Part shown: positions 21,905 through 33,788 of the stretch, piece by piece
Numbering within the stretch: the stretch's first letter is position 1
Layout: each line of letters opens with the position of its first letter
Assembly (NCBI RefSeq): GCF_000208865.1
Contig: NC_018396.1
Coordinates: 6,070,514-6,134,513 of the forward strand
Reading direction: 5' to 3'
Origin: Neospora caninum Liverpool
Lineage: Eukaryota > Apicomplexa > Conoidasida > Eucoccidiorida > Sarcocystidae
Length of the DNA: 64,000 bases
The notes under the pieces: generated by a model
What the model saw: the letters and a program-made list of their open reading frames with translations, nothing else
Told to the model about the DNA's origin: nothing
The model's database searches: none
Translations under genes and position numbers: made by a program

Positions 21905-24900
21905 CTCGGCCGTGTGCAGTCTCCCTCCTCCTGCTTCCGTGCTCGGTATCGAGACCCGCCTTCAGAACGCGTTTCCCTTTTACACTGCGTCGTTTTTTCC
22001 GAGAAAATGCACTCACGAGCACGACCTGAACGGCGACGGCAGCCGCCTCGTGCGGGCACTCGGATTTTCAGCTTTTCGCTGCTTTCCTTCTTCCCAGAAA
22101 AAGACGGGTGACCACGAACCTGTTCCTGGCCGGAGAAACGAGACGCGGGAGACAGGTCCGGAGCTTCTCAGTGAAGAGCCGCTGACTGGGCCGAGAGAAG
22201 AGGAGACGAAGAAGAGAAAAACAACAAAGAGAGGCATGGTGGCCGTGGAGGACCACAACAGGATCGAAAAAAAAGCGAAGGAGACGCCGACGGAGCAGAA
22301 CCCGCGTACACCTGTCTCCTACTCTTTGACGAAGAGAAAGAGCGGGAAGAGGCAGGAGAGAAGGTGCTGCACAGACGTCCCGGCCTTGTCTTCGAACAGT
22401 AATCAGGAGACAAAGACGGTGTCGAACGGCGAGAGAAAGCGGAAGGCTTTTTCCTCTTCTTCTGAGAGGGAGAAACGCGGGGCCGCGCAGATTCGCAGAA
22501 CATTGCACGGCCCGCTAGCGGACGAGGAGAAGCGAAGCGCGGTGGAAAAACTCTTCTTTCTCGCCCGTTGCGTCTCGCAAGCTTTTTGGCTGGGGCCGCC
22601 AGTCTTTGTGCATCGGCCTCTCTCTTCGCGGCTCTTGGGTGTGAGCTCACGGTGGATGGTACCTGTTTTCTTTGCCTGCGCAAGACGTGCCAAGAAGGAA
22701 CTTGAGAACCACTCAGTCGAGGTGAAGGAGAAGGGATAGCAAGAACGCTAGGCAGAATGGTGGGAGAGAGGGAGAGAGACCCCCGACAGTGACTGACAGA
22801 GAGAAAGAAGGAAAACGAGGTAGAGAGACGGGAAAGAGCGGGAAAGTCTCCTGGTGGACATGGATTGGCGCGACGCCAGGAACGAAGGGAGATGAGAGGA
22901 GCCGTGTCTCTCTACAGTGGTAAATCAAGGCTCACAGAAGAAATATCCTACGCCTTTCCAGGGGGGGGATACCGGGGAACTTCTGAAGAAGAAAGGGAGT
23001 AGCGAATCGGCGGGGAGGGGGAACTCAGAAGCGCCTGGGCGGCACACGAGGCACGCCGGGGTGTGCAGGCAGGAAAGTTGATTCAAACGACGGAAAAACG
23101 GGGGACGGGGATCGGAGAGGCGACGGCTGGGCAGGGGAGAGGGAGTAAAACGGGAAAGACATAAAACCACGTTGGAAAAGCAACAAAGAGAAAGAAACAG
23201 GGAATGAGAGTCAGCGAGGGAGACAGAGACAACGAGAATGTGAGGCTTCCGGAGACACCCGAAACCGTCGATGCGAACCCGGCCAGCTTTTCGAAAGGTC
23301 TTCCCACCCTGTGTCGTGACAACGGTGCGTCTCGTCGAAAAAAATTCAACGCGAGATGTCTCGCTGTAGCAGAAGAACCTGGGAAATCCAGTGACACGGA
23401 GCAGGACACCTTCCAGGAAGGTTGAAGGGAAAACGCAGAGTCAACAGAACAGCAGCGGTCCGCCAGGAGGTTGCACGCTAATCGCAACTGCATGCGCGCA
23501 GAAAGCTGGATGGTCTGCGAAAAGACCGAGTGCTTCGGTAACAAGAAAGAAAGGAACCTTCGGAAACTCCAGTCGAATTCCGGCGCGCTGGACGCTGCGC
23601 TCATGCAGTGAAGAGTAGACGACAGAAGAAAAACAGCTGGTTCGCGCGTCTAGCGAGTCAAAGACAAGACAGAGAGAGGGCTGCACGCGCACTGGAGATG
23701 GTCCCCCTTTTCCGGAGAGGACGCACGTACTCGTCATGGGCAAAGTGAGAATCAACACTTTGATAGATCAACATTCGCAAGGAGCGCCGACGGTGAGAAC
23801 GCGCACCTGGTGACGGTGTTCCGTAGCACTGTTCACCTTGTACCCAGATTGTCGCCCGCTGTTCCCTCGTACTTTCTAAGATCCGGCAGTTGTAAGAAAC
23901 TGTTGTGCCTCTATATGAGGAGCTCGAGGGTTCCTTCGCCTTTTCCTGGAAACACAGTTCTTCTCTGCACCACGGCTGCTCGGGGTCTCCGATGGAGCCG
24001 CTGGCCTTGTCACAAAATCAAAGCCTAAGTTGTCAGGAAAGGGCGAATATACTATTTTCATTTTCCCAAAAGCAAAGCAGAGCTGAGGTGACAGATGTGT
24101 GTGGCTCGCTTGGATTCAGGAGAAGAGGGCTTGCCTTTCCGCACGGGCATCAGGACAGAAGAGTCTCTGTCAAAGTGGAGATGCTCTACATGTGTATGCC
24201 ATGTAGATACAGGTTCTTCACCTTACTAAAGTTGTGACCTGGCGCTTTTTTCGTCGGGTGCGCGGCCTCTCTGCGCGTCGGGTCTTCTCTTGAGCTCTGT
24301 GTGTCTTTCAGCCGCATGGACGGCAGCCAAAAACGCGGAAAAACACCTGCTATGGCAACGCTTTGCGAGTTTCCCGAGACATTGCAAACACACTCGGGGC
24401 GTGGCACAAAAAAAATGCGCATCTTCGTGTCCTCGCTGCGGCATATATGTAGCGTCCAGCCATACGACTTTGACGACCAAGACATGACATCTGCGTCGTT
24501 AGGCACTCACTCGTACCGTGGATCACCAATTCGTCCAGGGACACGGCACTGAAAATACCCGGGGGGGAGAAGCTCCAGGAACTCTGGCGCGTGGACTCCT
24601 AAAGAAGAGGGCACTTCGAAAACCCTCTTTAGCTTCGACCAGCGCCGTGAGAGACTCTCTCACATATGTTGGAGATGACACAACGAATGGGGCTCGGAAA
24701 GGAGACGGGACGCACGTGGCTGGATCATTTCAGAAATGCGGAACAGGAAGCCGTCGAATCAGCACGGGACTTTCCGTCAACCTCCTAGGTGATCGTACCG
24801 TTGATTTTTTCCTAAAACGCCGCCAAATCTAAGTGTACGCTGGCGAGCGCTTCATCCACTGGCCTACGCAGGCGAGGCAACTTAGCCTGCGATGCAACTT

Positions 24901-26386
24901 TTACTCTTTGCAGTCCACAAAAGGCGGCACAGCCTGCCTGCTTGTGTGCTTACCGAGGGGTTCGTACTTCCTATCCCACAAAGGGAGGACCTCCAGGATC
25001 ATGTGTCATTTTCTTTCCGTCAAAAACTATTCGAGTCTGCCTAGGACCATAGCCTCTTCCATTCAAGGTAGGCTTCTGCCGAGCTTCTAGCGCAGGCTAC
25101 TCGGCGGATCTCCCCCGGGCAGAGCTAGGCGACGGAAATCGATCTTTCACATCTCGAACGAATGTGCGGTTTCGCGAGGCGATGCAAGATTTCAAGTGCT
25201 TCCCGCCACGCCCGCAAACATTACCGTTCCGCATTGTCCGTGTACGAATGCGTCATTTGTGTATCTCGTCAAACGCGCAGTGTTGCTGGAAGGGGATTTC
25301 CCCTCCTAAACACAGGGCTGGTGTCTTGTGTTCGCGCCGGCTATCTCTCCCTACTCAATAGTGGAAGCTCTTTCTATTCCGCGACAGAAAGGAGCTGGTT
25401 CCGAGGCTAACAGTTAGATGCCGGAAGGGTTTCGCAAGACGCGTTCCGGAGCAAGCAACGCCCTACGTGTGGCAAACCGCCGTTACTCGTCTATGTAAGT
25501 TGTGGAAACCCGAAGAGGAAAACGTGAGACGAGGTTTGTTCTGTACGAGAACGGGACTGCTCGGACAACTCACGAGCACCCCGCGGTTCGTTGTCTTACA
25601 GGAGGCAGCATGCAGTCCCGAAGGGATGGGCACAAGGAGAGAACAGGCACCCCCCCATGAAAGTGCTGGGAAAGTAGACAATCGACGCAACAGATTTTCT
25701 CTCGATTGATTTTTGCTTACGGAGATTGGAAAAGAAGCGGGCGGCGGATGTCGTTGGCCACAAGGACTCCGTCTGTGCACATGCGCCGTTTTCTTGACAT
25801 AACGGCTCGAGACGCCTGGGGGCTATATGGGTCCGGCGAGGACAAAATTGGAACGTCTTCTTTTCCCCTGCGTGCACATGGTCGGAATTTGTCGTTTCTT
25901 CATAAAGAAAGACGCACCCTCTGTGTAAAAGTCCTCGTTGCCTTTCATCCTTGGTTTGTGTGCATGCTCCAGCTGGCACGTTAGTGGGGCAGTACCTCTA
26001 CACTTTTCTCTCCGTCCTTTCTAGGCGGAACGAATCCTCTCTTGCTCGCTCGTTTTTCATCATCTTCTTTTCTTTTCCTGTGGCTCGTGGTCTCCCTACC
26101 GTTGCTTTCACTAACTCGCCGCCGTATCCGCCGTGCAGTGTTCTGGGAACCCGACAACGGCGGCGCCCCTGTCGGCGGGCGCTCTCTGTGTGTCCGGCGC
26201 TAGCAGGCGCCCCTCGTTCCCATGCTTCCTGTCCACACGAGGGAGAAATGGTCCGTCATTTTTCTCTCCGTAGTGCCTTGGACACAAAAGGGACGGACCA
26301 GACGGCGCAGAAAAACTAGACAGCACGGCCTGCCATGCCCAACTTCCTTGTGACTCTGTCACGGTGTCTTTTGGGATCCGTCGGGA
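21905..26386. other. 4.5 kb gap between divergent DXR and bL9 genes
   Basis: The two flanking genes point away from each other, so both promoters should lie here. The DXR side (to ~23.6 kb) is GC-rich and could hide a 5' DXR exon encoding a signal peptide; I found no frame that splices convincingly. From ~23.8 to 26.2 kb composition is more balanced and only short random frames occur. No repeat family or RNA gene recognised. Confidence 0.4.
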
Positions 26387-28234
26387 ATGGCAACCTCTGC
26401 TCGGTGTGCGCTGCCGAAGAACTCGGCCTGCGGACGCGGAGCTCCTCTTTCCTTTCTCTCAGTCCCAGCTTTCTCTGCTCAGCCAGTCTCCCGTCTTCCT
26501 GCTGGTCTCTGCCATGCTCGACGGCGCCCAGCAGAGGTGCCCCCGAGATTTCCCCGGCCATCTGAAGGCCCGCAGAGAGGAGAGGAGCGTCGTGCTTGCG
26601 AAGATGGGCGTTTCGCTGCCGCACGCTCCAAGACGATATTTCTTGCGTCTGATGAAAGCCGCCCCACCCCGTCGTGTCTGTTTTGGCGCGGGGGATGGCG
26701 CAAACAGAGAAGACGGAACGAGGGGAAGAGGCGGTGGGCAACAGGACGAGAGAGCGTCAGGAGCGAGGGAGAAACGTTTTACTTTCTGGCACCGTACTCG
26801 GCTTATTTGTTTCCGCGGGACCTACCCACTCACCCGCGTTCAGTGCTCCAGGGGAGCTCAGGTCAAGGCTGGCAGTCTCCACTGTCTCCGTCTGGTTCGT
26901 TTTTCTCCCTTCCTGCCGGGCCGTCTCGCTTCGCGTCTCTTTCGGAACAGAGACGGTCGTTTGCTATTTCCCATATAAACCCGTCGATAAGCAAAGGAAA
27001 AGTGCACTACCGCGTGCCGAATCCGTACATTCCTGTTCTTCTTCTGCAGTCTGTTCCTGGCCTCGGCAAGAGAGGCGAGTTGAAACAGGTTCGCCGGGGC
27101 ACTCTGCGCCTGTCTTTGGCGCCAAAGGGCATCGCCGTGGTGGCCACTTGGCAAAACATCGACGCTTTTTATCTGTCTGAGAAGGAGGAAGAAGAGCGAC
27201 GGCGGGCGCGGGCGGGGACAGGCGAGAAGCAGTTGGGGCGGGGCGGAGACAGAAACGGCTCAGCAAGAGGGGATGGAGACGAAGAGAGCGACAGGGATGA
27301 TGGCGGCGGATCTCGACCAGGTTCCCCACGCAGTGGAGAGGAAGGGGAAGAGGAGGAAGGGCTGGTGATGGAGGGCGAGCGCCGAGGCGAGGATGACGGA
27401 CAGGTTCCTGTTGCTTCGTTTCTTCACAAGTATAGAGCGAAATTCTTGGTGGACACGGAAGACACCGACCCGACAAAAGTACGGGGAAGTGGGATCTCTC
27501 TGTACGACGTGCTCAGCAAAGTGAGTGAAGAGACGGAGGTCGATCTCCTGCCCTCGCAGCTGGCGATTGGGAGGCGGCAGAAAGAGAGTGAAGTGCAACT
27601 CACGTGGAGTGGCTCTTCGAGAGACGACAGAGAGAGGCGCAGAGCCGCAGACGAGAGAAGAGAAGACGATGAAGAGGAACAAATGAGGCAAGACGGAATA
27701 ATAACCCGCTGCGGTGTCTATACGGTCTACGCCACCATTCCCTTAAAGAACCGCACGGCGAAGAAAAGCTTCGCTGTTGAAGTCCTCAGTAAACAAGAAG
27801 CTGAAAGGTAGGCACCCGCAACCCGGACGCGGGAGCCAGCTCATCAATTAGCGGCAATCGAGCACATGGCCCAGAATTCGCAGGCTCGAGTTCTCGAGCT
27901 GCATCCTGCGGTGTATGGCGAGAAGGCCGTGTGTGGCAGGTTTCGGCAACCGTGACAGAGGCATCCAGCGCGTTTCTAGACTGCATCTGTTGTGTTTGAA
28001 TATTAGCACGACGGCAGTCACAGCTCCTTTGCAGAATCGCGGGTTTGCGAATGTGACTATATCACTTCCCGTCCGTTACACGTCGGTTCAACGCGAATGC
28101 ACGGGCATCTCTCGTTTTAGCGGCTCTAAGTGGATTGCTTGGCTACCGTGTGTGCATACAGGATTCTGCGGGAAAAACAAAGACGCGAGGAGGAGGACGC
28201 CCGGCGCTCCGATTTTGCATTGGGAGAAGAGTGA
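26387..28234 (+). CDS. Organellar (probably mitochondrial) large-subunit ribosomal protein bL9, 497 aa
   Basis: Exons 26387-27807 and 28162-28234; the junction is phase 2 (GAAAG / GTAGGC donor, ATACAG acceptor). The second exon adds an acidic/basic helix ending in DFALGEE before the stop. Residues ~210-262 match the bL9 N-domain: PVLLLQSVPGLGKRGELKQV, then APKGIAVVATWQNI, in the positions of the VxNLG and PxGxAxxAT signatures. Residues ~434-475 (YTVYATIPLKNRTAKKSFAV) resemble the C-domain beta sheet. The first ~200 residues are Ala/Arg/Ser/Pro-rich, with a presequence-like start (MATSARCALPKN). The linker (~262-340) is a long Glu/Arg/Gly insertion. At ~500 aa it is over three times the bacterial length. 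Mitochondrial rather than apicoplast location is inferred from the absence of a signal peptide. Confidence 0.85.
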
Positions 28235-30398
28235 GACGAGTATGGAAGAGATTCTCGAGACGCTTCAAAGAGCGGGGTGTCTCTTGGACAATGGTAACAA
28301 ACAGAAGTTACCCACCTCCGTAGCCGTACCCCTTGTTTTATGTTGTTGGCACATGCGCACGGGAAGTCCAAGTTTGCTTGTTCCTTTCCAGGTTTGCTGT
28401 CCTTGTCACCGCCAACACGCCGCGTGTGCTCCAACGTTCTCCCCCTTTTCATCGTCTCTGATGTTATCAGGCTCAACTTCTTCGCAGTTCAACATCTCTA
28501 GCGTCTCCGGAGTTTACGGCACTTCTCACATATCGGCCACACTGAGCACTGGCAAATTCATCTTTTCCTACTGTAATTACACGCGCTGAGGTGCACACAC
28601 GTTTAAACGGTGAAGAATACACTCAGGGCAATGTGACAGTGAAGAACGGTAGCACTCCGTCCAGAGTCCAAAACGACTGGTGCATACCGAAATTCGGAGA
28701 GGAGACAGCAATTGCGAACTGTACTTTATTTGGCCACCTTGCTTGTACACCTGCGAGGCCGCAGCGCGGCAATGTAACCGATGATCGGAGAAAAATCCTG
28801 CATTATGAAGGCAAATGAGTACTGGCTCGTTCGCAAGTCCCATGGTTCCATGGCGAGATACGAGCGCCGTAGATTCTGGACTCCGCGCATAAAAAACACT
28901 TCCGAACCGCTAACGTTACTGTGACTCGCGAGAGAGGAACTAACCGCGAAGGCCAGTAGCTGTTTTGAGAGGGAAACAACACGTGTTATATATTTGTGAG
29001 ACATTTCTGTGAGTTCATCTCAGTGTGTCGCCAAGCCGGCACAGTCATTAGTAGCTTAACGACCATTCAACCTACCCGACCAACAGAGCGTGTGTAGATA
29101 TGCAACGCGCTTTTGCAGATCGGTTTGCCCCAGACTGGCTTTTTCCGGCGGAATAGAACACTTCCACCCTCTTCCCCAGCGACGAAATGGTGTGTACGCT
29201 TCGAAGATTTCTTCATGCCGGCAGAGTGCGTTGATTCCGGAGAGTGGCTGGGTGGGGACATGTTTGACTGTGAATTATGTAGGGATTCGAAAGTATAGGA
29301 GGCAGCGTATGCTTGTTATGCTTGTGAACCCCTTCAAAGACAATTCCTTGAACGGGGGAGAGAATGGTAGCCAGCTAAAAGTAAAACGTCTTCCTTAACG
29401 TTTTTCCCGCTTGCGGTGAACGAGGGACATTCATTCGATAAAAAACCAGCTGCATAGCTGGTTTTTTATCTTGTGGTGTGGTAGGTGAATACCCTGTACG
29501 CCCCGGACACCGGAACAAAAAGCGTCTGCTCGAGTTGCGTTGATTACGTGAGGCAAAGGCTAGCAGGCCTGGTCTCGTTCAGAAGATTGCTAACATTTCC
29601 TCAAGTAGTTATTAAGAAGCAGGAAAATGAATTCACTCGTCGAAGTCTACAAGTGCGAAAGGTGCACAGTTCGCGAGACGCGGTCATGCCACAGCGTCTG
29701 GGCAGGACAGGTAACAGCTCCGTAACCCCACTAGAGCGCCGCCCCAATTCTTTTGTTTAAGTGTGAAAGGTGAAAAACGTCGACATTTTCTCCACTGTTG
29801 CTTTGCACTTGAAGTGCAGCATCGGAAACACACTGGTCCTGCGAGATCCATTCATGCTGAGACCGTCGATACCATGGCAATACCTCTCCAAACATGCACC
29901 TCAAGCGTCTGCCCAAATCCACGACGTGAGGAGAAATTTACCAGAAATCCAATTATTATCTGTCACGGAAGTTTACTTGGATCACACGGAGGCGCTGCTG
30001 GCGCGGCTACCATTTATTCATTTTTGGTTTACGACAGCAAGGCGAGTCGCGGAGACGGCGACACGTCAGCCCGGTCTGCTGAATGCGGCCAACCGATATC
30101 TAGAACACCACTGAAAAGAGTGGAAGATCAATGGGTTCCCAAAGTTATAGACTGCCGGAAATTCTCGAGAAATTTGTTAGATGCGTAGGAACCCACACAG
30201 TCATATACATGACACGGGTGCAAGATACTTGAAAAAAGAAAATCTCTGGCGGCAGTATGTTCAGATCACAAGCTCGGGACAGCACGTTTGGTTCTTTTCT
30301 GTCACGAAGTGATGTTTTTCTGAAACAAAAGTCTTTTTGTCAGTCATGGTGCTTCTTTACATACCTGCCAGTAAGAGCTACTCGAGCCTCTAGAGAAG
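28235..30398. other. Gene-free stretch between bL9 and LRR genes
   Basis: Presumed bL9 3' UTR, then LRR promoter. An open frame of ~114 codons ending at 30114 lacks a clear ATG and splice partner. The notable element is the perfect hairpin at 29437-29470, listed separately. Confidence 0.4.
29437..29470. repeat. Perfect 14-bp inverted repeat, 6-nt loop
   Basis: Arms GATAAAAAACCAGC (29437-29450) and GCTGGTTTTTTATC (29457-29470) are exact reverse complements around the loop TGCATA. It lies between genes with no coding frame. It resembles a bacterial intrinsic terminator in shape, but this is nuclear eukaryotic DNA, so no function is assigned. Confidence 0.85.
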
Positions 30399-32457
30399 AT
30401 GCATCTTTGTAACTGGTTGAAACTACCACTTTGGAGAGAGGCACCAAGACTGTCTTGGGCCTCTTTTGGTTCGAATGTATCTTCAGTTTTCTCCATTCGA
30501 GACCGCACCATGGTGCAAGAGGATCTCCATGCTCTGGAACAAGTTGCGGAAGGCGTGACGCACCTCGACCTCTGTAACGCAGATATTGATGCGGCCTTGC
30601 TCTCTCAACTCGGGTAGGGAAGAAAGAAAGCAGAGAGATGGTTGCCTCCCAGCCTTTCCCTGTTGGTTGCAGTTTGACCGTGTGCCCATTTTTATTTACA
30701 CCTCTTGATGTTGAAGGCAGCCGTGGAAAAGCGGAGAGAAATAGAGGCCTTTAAAGAAGACGAGCGAGACACGGGGACGAGACGACAGAAGAGATTTGTA
30801 GCCGTCACAGGCGCTCAGCGAATCGGAGAGACGAATTCTTCGACTGCCTTGGGAAAACTGGATTCCTGCATTCTTCCTTCGTCGTCCACTGATTCATCGT
30901 GTCCAGGCAAAAACTGAAGGACATCACTGAGGATCCCTGTGTTCGGATCACCCATCTGGACTTGGACGACAACGCTATTGGCGAGGATGCAGAAGGAGAA
31001 ACAGCTCTGATTAACTTAATCAGAGAGCTGAGAAGCATCGAAGTGGGTCAATGTGGTCATCTTTTCGATTCCAACTTGCTTACTTTAGCTGCATGGTACA
31101 GGCGCCCGGTGCAAATGGAACTCTCTCCATTCCGCTCCTCCATGGGAACTCCAGAATGTCTGTTAGATCATCGTCATTGCCGTTTTTTGTGGCTCGGTAT
31201 GCGGGGTGCGGCGCCTATTTTATGTGCCAGGAAATCTCTCTCCGAAACACAGGCATCCGCGATCGGTTCGTCTCCCGACTAGCAGCTCTGGTTGTTCGCT
31301 TGGATGAATCTCACCAACTGAGGAGAGTAAGCCAGTTAGTAAGTTACTATTTGAAACCGGTCACCCACTGACGCGGCAAACATCCTCACCTGGGGTGGCA
31401 CCGATTGCTGACCGCAATTTCGGTGTGGACGCGCCGCTTCTGGCCTAAACTTAATATACACAGCCACCCGGCTTCATCATTCTGTCCATTTCTCAGTCGA
31501 TCTGTCAGTCTCTGAACCTCTGTGCATTCTCCTCTTCCCGTCGTCTAACTCTTCTAATCAATGTACGTAAATTTGTCCTCACTCTCTACTGATTCACCTA
31601 GCTAGATGTCTCCTGCCACATGAAGTTCCCGCGCTGGTGGCGTTTTCTTTGCGTTTCCAGCCATCTGGATGACGGACCACAAGTGCTTGTAGAAACACTC
31701 AACGTCCTCGTTTTTGGCTCGGTTACTCGGCCACAGTTTAGTGTGTTCCTGTCCGTAGTTGTATAAACCAGCGCTTGCCATGACAAAGGCGGGCGTAGTC
31801 AACAGCAGAACACAGCACCATGTTTTTATGATCGTACGTTTGTGATCTGCCCGCATGGTTTCTTGAAACAGAAGCCGTACACGGGGGCAGGGACGCTACA
31901 GAATGCATTCTTGCCAGAGGCCAGCGAGGAACACAACCGGCAACCTCTCCCCAACTTCGTTCGTTTCAAATAGAATAGCGGGGAGAACCACGAAAGGCGC
32001 GGGAACTGCCACAGCTTCGTCTGTGGTCTGCATGCCTACCTTTTTTCTCCACGTGGTGTTCGCGTGGCTCGATTACAGACGGAGTCACTTGCTACACGTT
32101 GTTTGTGTGGCCATCACGATCCATCATCCACTGAAAACCTTGCTTGTCGCGTATGCCTCCGCGAAGTGCATACGGCTCAACACAGCATAACGGCTTCCGT
32201 CCACGTTTTCTTCAAAGGGAGTGGAAGACGCGCAAAAACTGTTATACCCAAGAGGGAACAAGCACAGCGAAAACAGGACACCCAACAAAAATAGTGTCAT
32301 TTCGTCTTTTTTCTGTCTTGATTTGATTTCCCCTGTTGGCTTCCCTCGGCAGGTGGACCTTCGTAGCAACGGGTTCCTCACTGCGGGGGCTTCCACTGCC
32401 CTAGAAGCATCCCGTCGTCTTTTGTCGTCTAACCAAATTTCATTTCTTCTCTCCTGA
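30399..32457 (+). CDS. Small leucine-rich-repeat protein, four exons, 183 aa
   Basis: Exons: 30399-30613, 30907-31042, 31231-31326, 32353-32457, all GT-AG and in phase (2, 0, 0). Splicing assembles a run of ribonuclease-inhibitor-like LRRs: VTHLDLCNADIDAALLSQLG, then ITHLDLDDNAIGED, then IEEISLRNTGIRD, then RRVDLRSNGFLTAGA. The repeats only line up after the introns are removed; the IEEISL repeat is created across the junction at 31042/31231. No signal peptide or TM segment is seen, so it is probably cytosolic and acts through protein binding; the partner is unknown. The N-terminal ~37 residues before the first repeat are unremarkable. The ATG at 30399 is the first in frame, and MVQEDL at 30510 is an alternative. 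Upstream exons cannot be excluded. Confidence 0.72.
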
Positions 32458-33788
32458 AGGAGAGGACACGAATCCGTGTAGCGGGTGCCTACGCATGCGC
32501 ATGGTACAGTTTCGCCCGGGAACCCATTCCAGTTTTTAAGTTGCTGCATCCGTCATGACGATGGAATCAACTGCAGATCTTTCCGCGCCAAGCTCCGAAA
32601 AAAAAGCATAGGCAGAACGACAGGCCAACAGGCATCGTCTCACCGATTATACACACTGGAGCAATTCAGCAGATACACCGAGGCACGCGGAGAGATGTTA
32701 TACCAACACTGTTCACCATCTTGCATCTTCGCGATGTACCACTTAGGGTAAATGCTGCAACAAAAACGGTGAACTCACTACCTGTCACCGCTTCTGGACG
32801 TTGTCCCCAACACGTGACTCTCACTTTCGGAACGGAGAGGCGGATCCTTTATGTGAGCTCTCATTCACGTGTTCCCATTTCCAAGGCAAAAATGTTCGTC
32901 CAAGAAACCCTACCGAGGGCAAGGCCTACGCTGCTGTTCTCCGAGCTCTGCCATTTCCCCCACACTGAAGTTTCGTATTTTCACTTCCTCTCAAAGGGCG
33001 ACGAACGAGTCACTCCATACGAGTTTTATTCTCGAGCCACGACGCAAGAAAATACACAAAACACGAACCCTTTGCACTCACCACATCCCTCCCCTCCACC
33101 AGCCCGTCTCATCGCTGTTTCGTCCGCTCATAACGGGAGGTTGTTCCAAACGCAGAGTGATGACGGCAACGCTCTAGTAGGCGCGTACGCAGAGAAAGCG
33201 AAGCAAGGCATCAGTGACACAAGTGCGAGAGGAGAGGGACCCCCTTATAAACCCTAGATCCGCACACGCCGGTTGCTCCGAGTACTGTCATATGTCGCTT
33301 CACCTACTTCCGTGCTCCGTAGCACCCAAAGGGCAAAACACCTTTTTACCCGGAAATCAGACACGGTTTCCTGTTTTCTTCTCTGACGCAATTTTTTTGA
33401 TAGACTGAGGCACACGCTTACAGGTGATTTTGCCAACACGGGAGAGAGGGACGTAAGAAAGGAAGAAAGACTCAGAGAAGCCCTAACCGTCTTTTTTTCT
33501 TCTTCCTAGTCGCACGCTTCCGGGTGCTACTGACTAGAGAGGGTGCACACGGAACACTGTCATCTACCTCTCTACTGATCACTGGCCGTTTGATCGTAGC
33601 GATGCAATACGCGAACGCAAATGGAACGACATGTTCTGAAAACTAAATCATGAAGCATGTACGCGATTTCTTCTGTTTTGCCTCGTTCTACCGGGCACAC
33701 CCAGCTCAGCTGGCGCGCTTTTCTGCTTGGTTTAGACGCCTCGCCGAATCACGCCAAAAGTGGACGAGGCGTCCACGCGAATGGTTGT
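32458..33788. other. Convergent 3' flanks, no gene seen
   Basis: Lies between the ends of the LRR gene (+) and the unknown gene (-). A 178-codon frame at 32721-33257 has ordinary composition and no splice or homology support. Nothing else recognised. Confidence 0.4.

Noticed and set aside
21882..22739. 285-codon plus-strand frame opposite the DXR upstream region
   Set aside because: Antisense to the DXR leader, Lys/Arg/Glu-rich from purine bias; no supporting signals.
29770..30114. ~114-codon plus-strand frame just upstream of the LRR gene
   Set aside because: Starts without ATG and has no donor linking it to the LRR exons; the leucine spacing is suggestive but not a convincing repeat.
30712..30906. 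AAVEKRREIEAFKEDERD-like coding stretch within LRR intron 1
   Set aside because: Including it in the required phase runs into a stop; the direct junction 30613/30907 is in phase and builds a better repeat.
32721..33257. 178-codon plus-strand frame after the LRR gene
   Set aside because: No ATG start, no splice partner and no recognisable composition; likely 3' flanking sequence.
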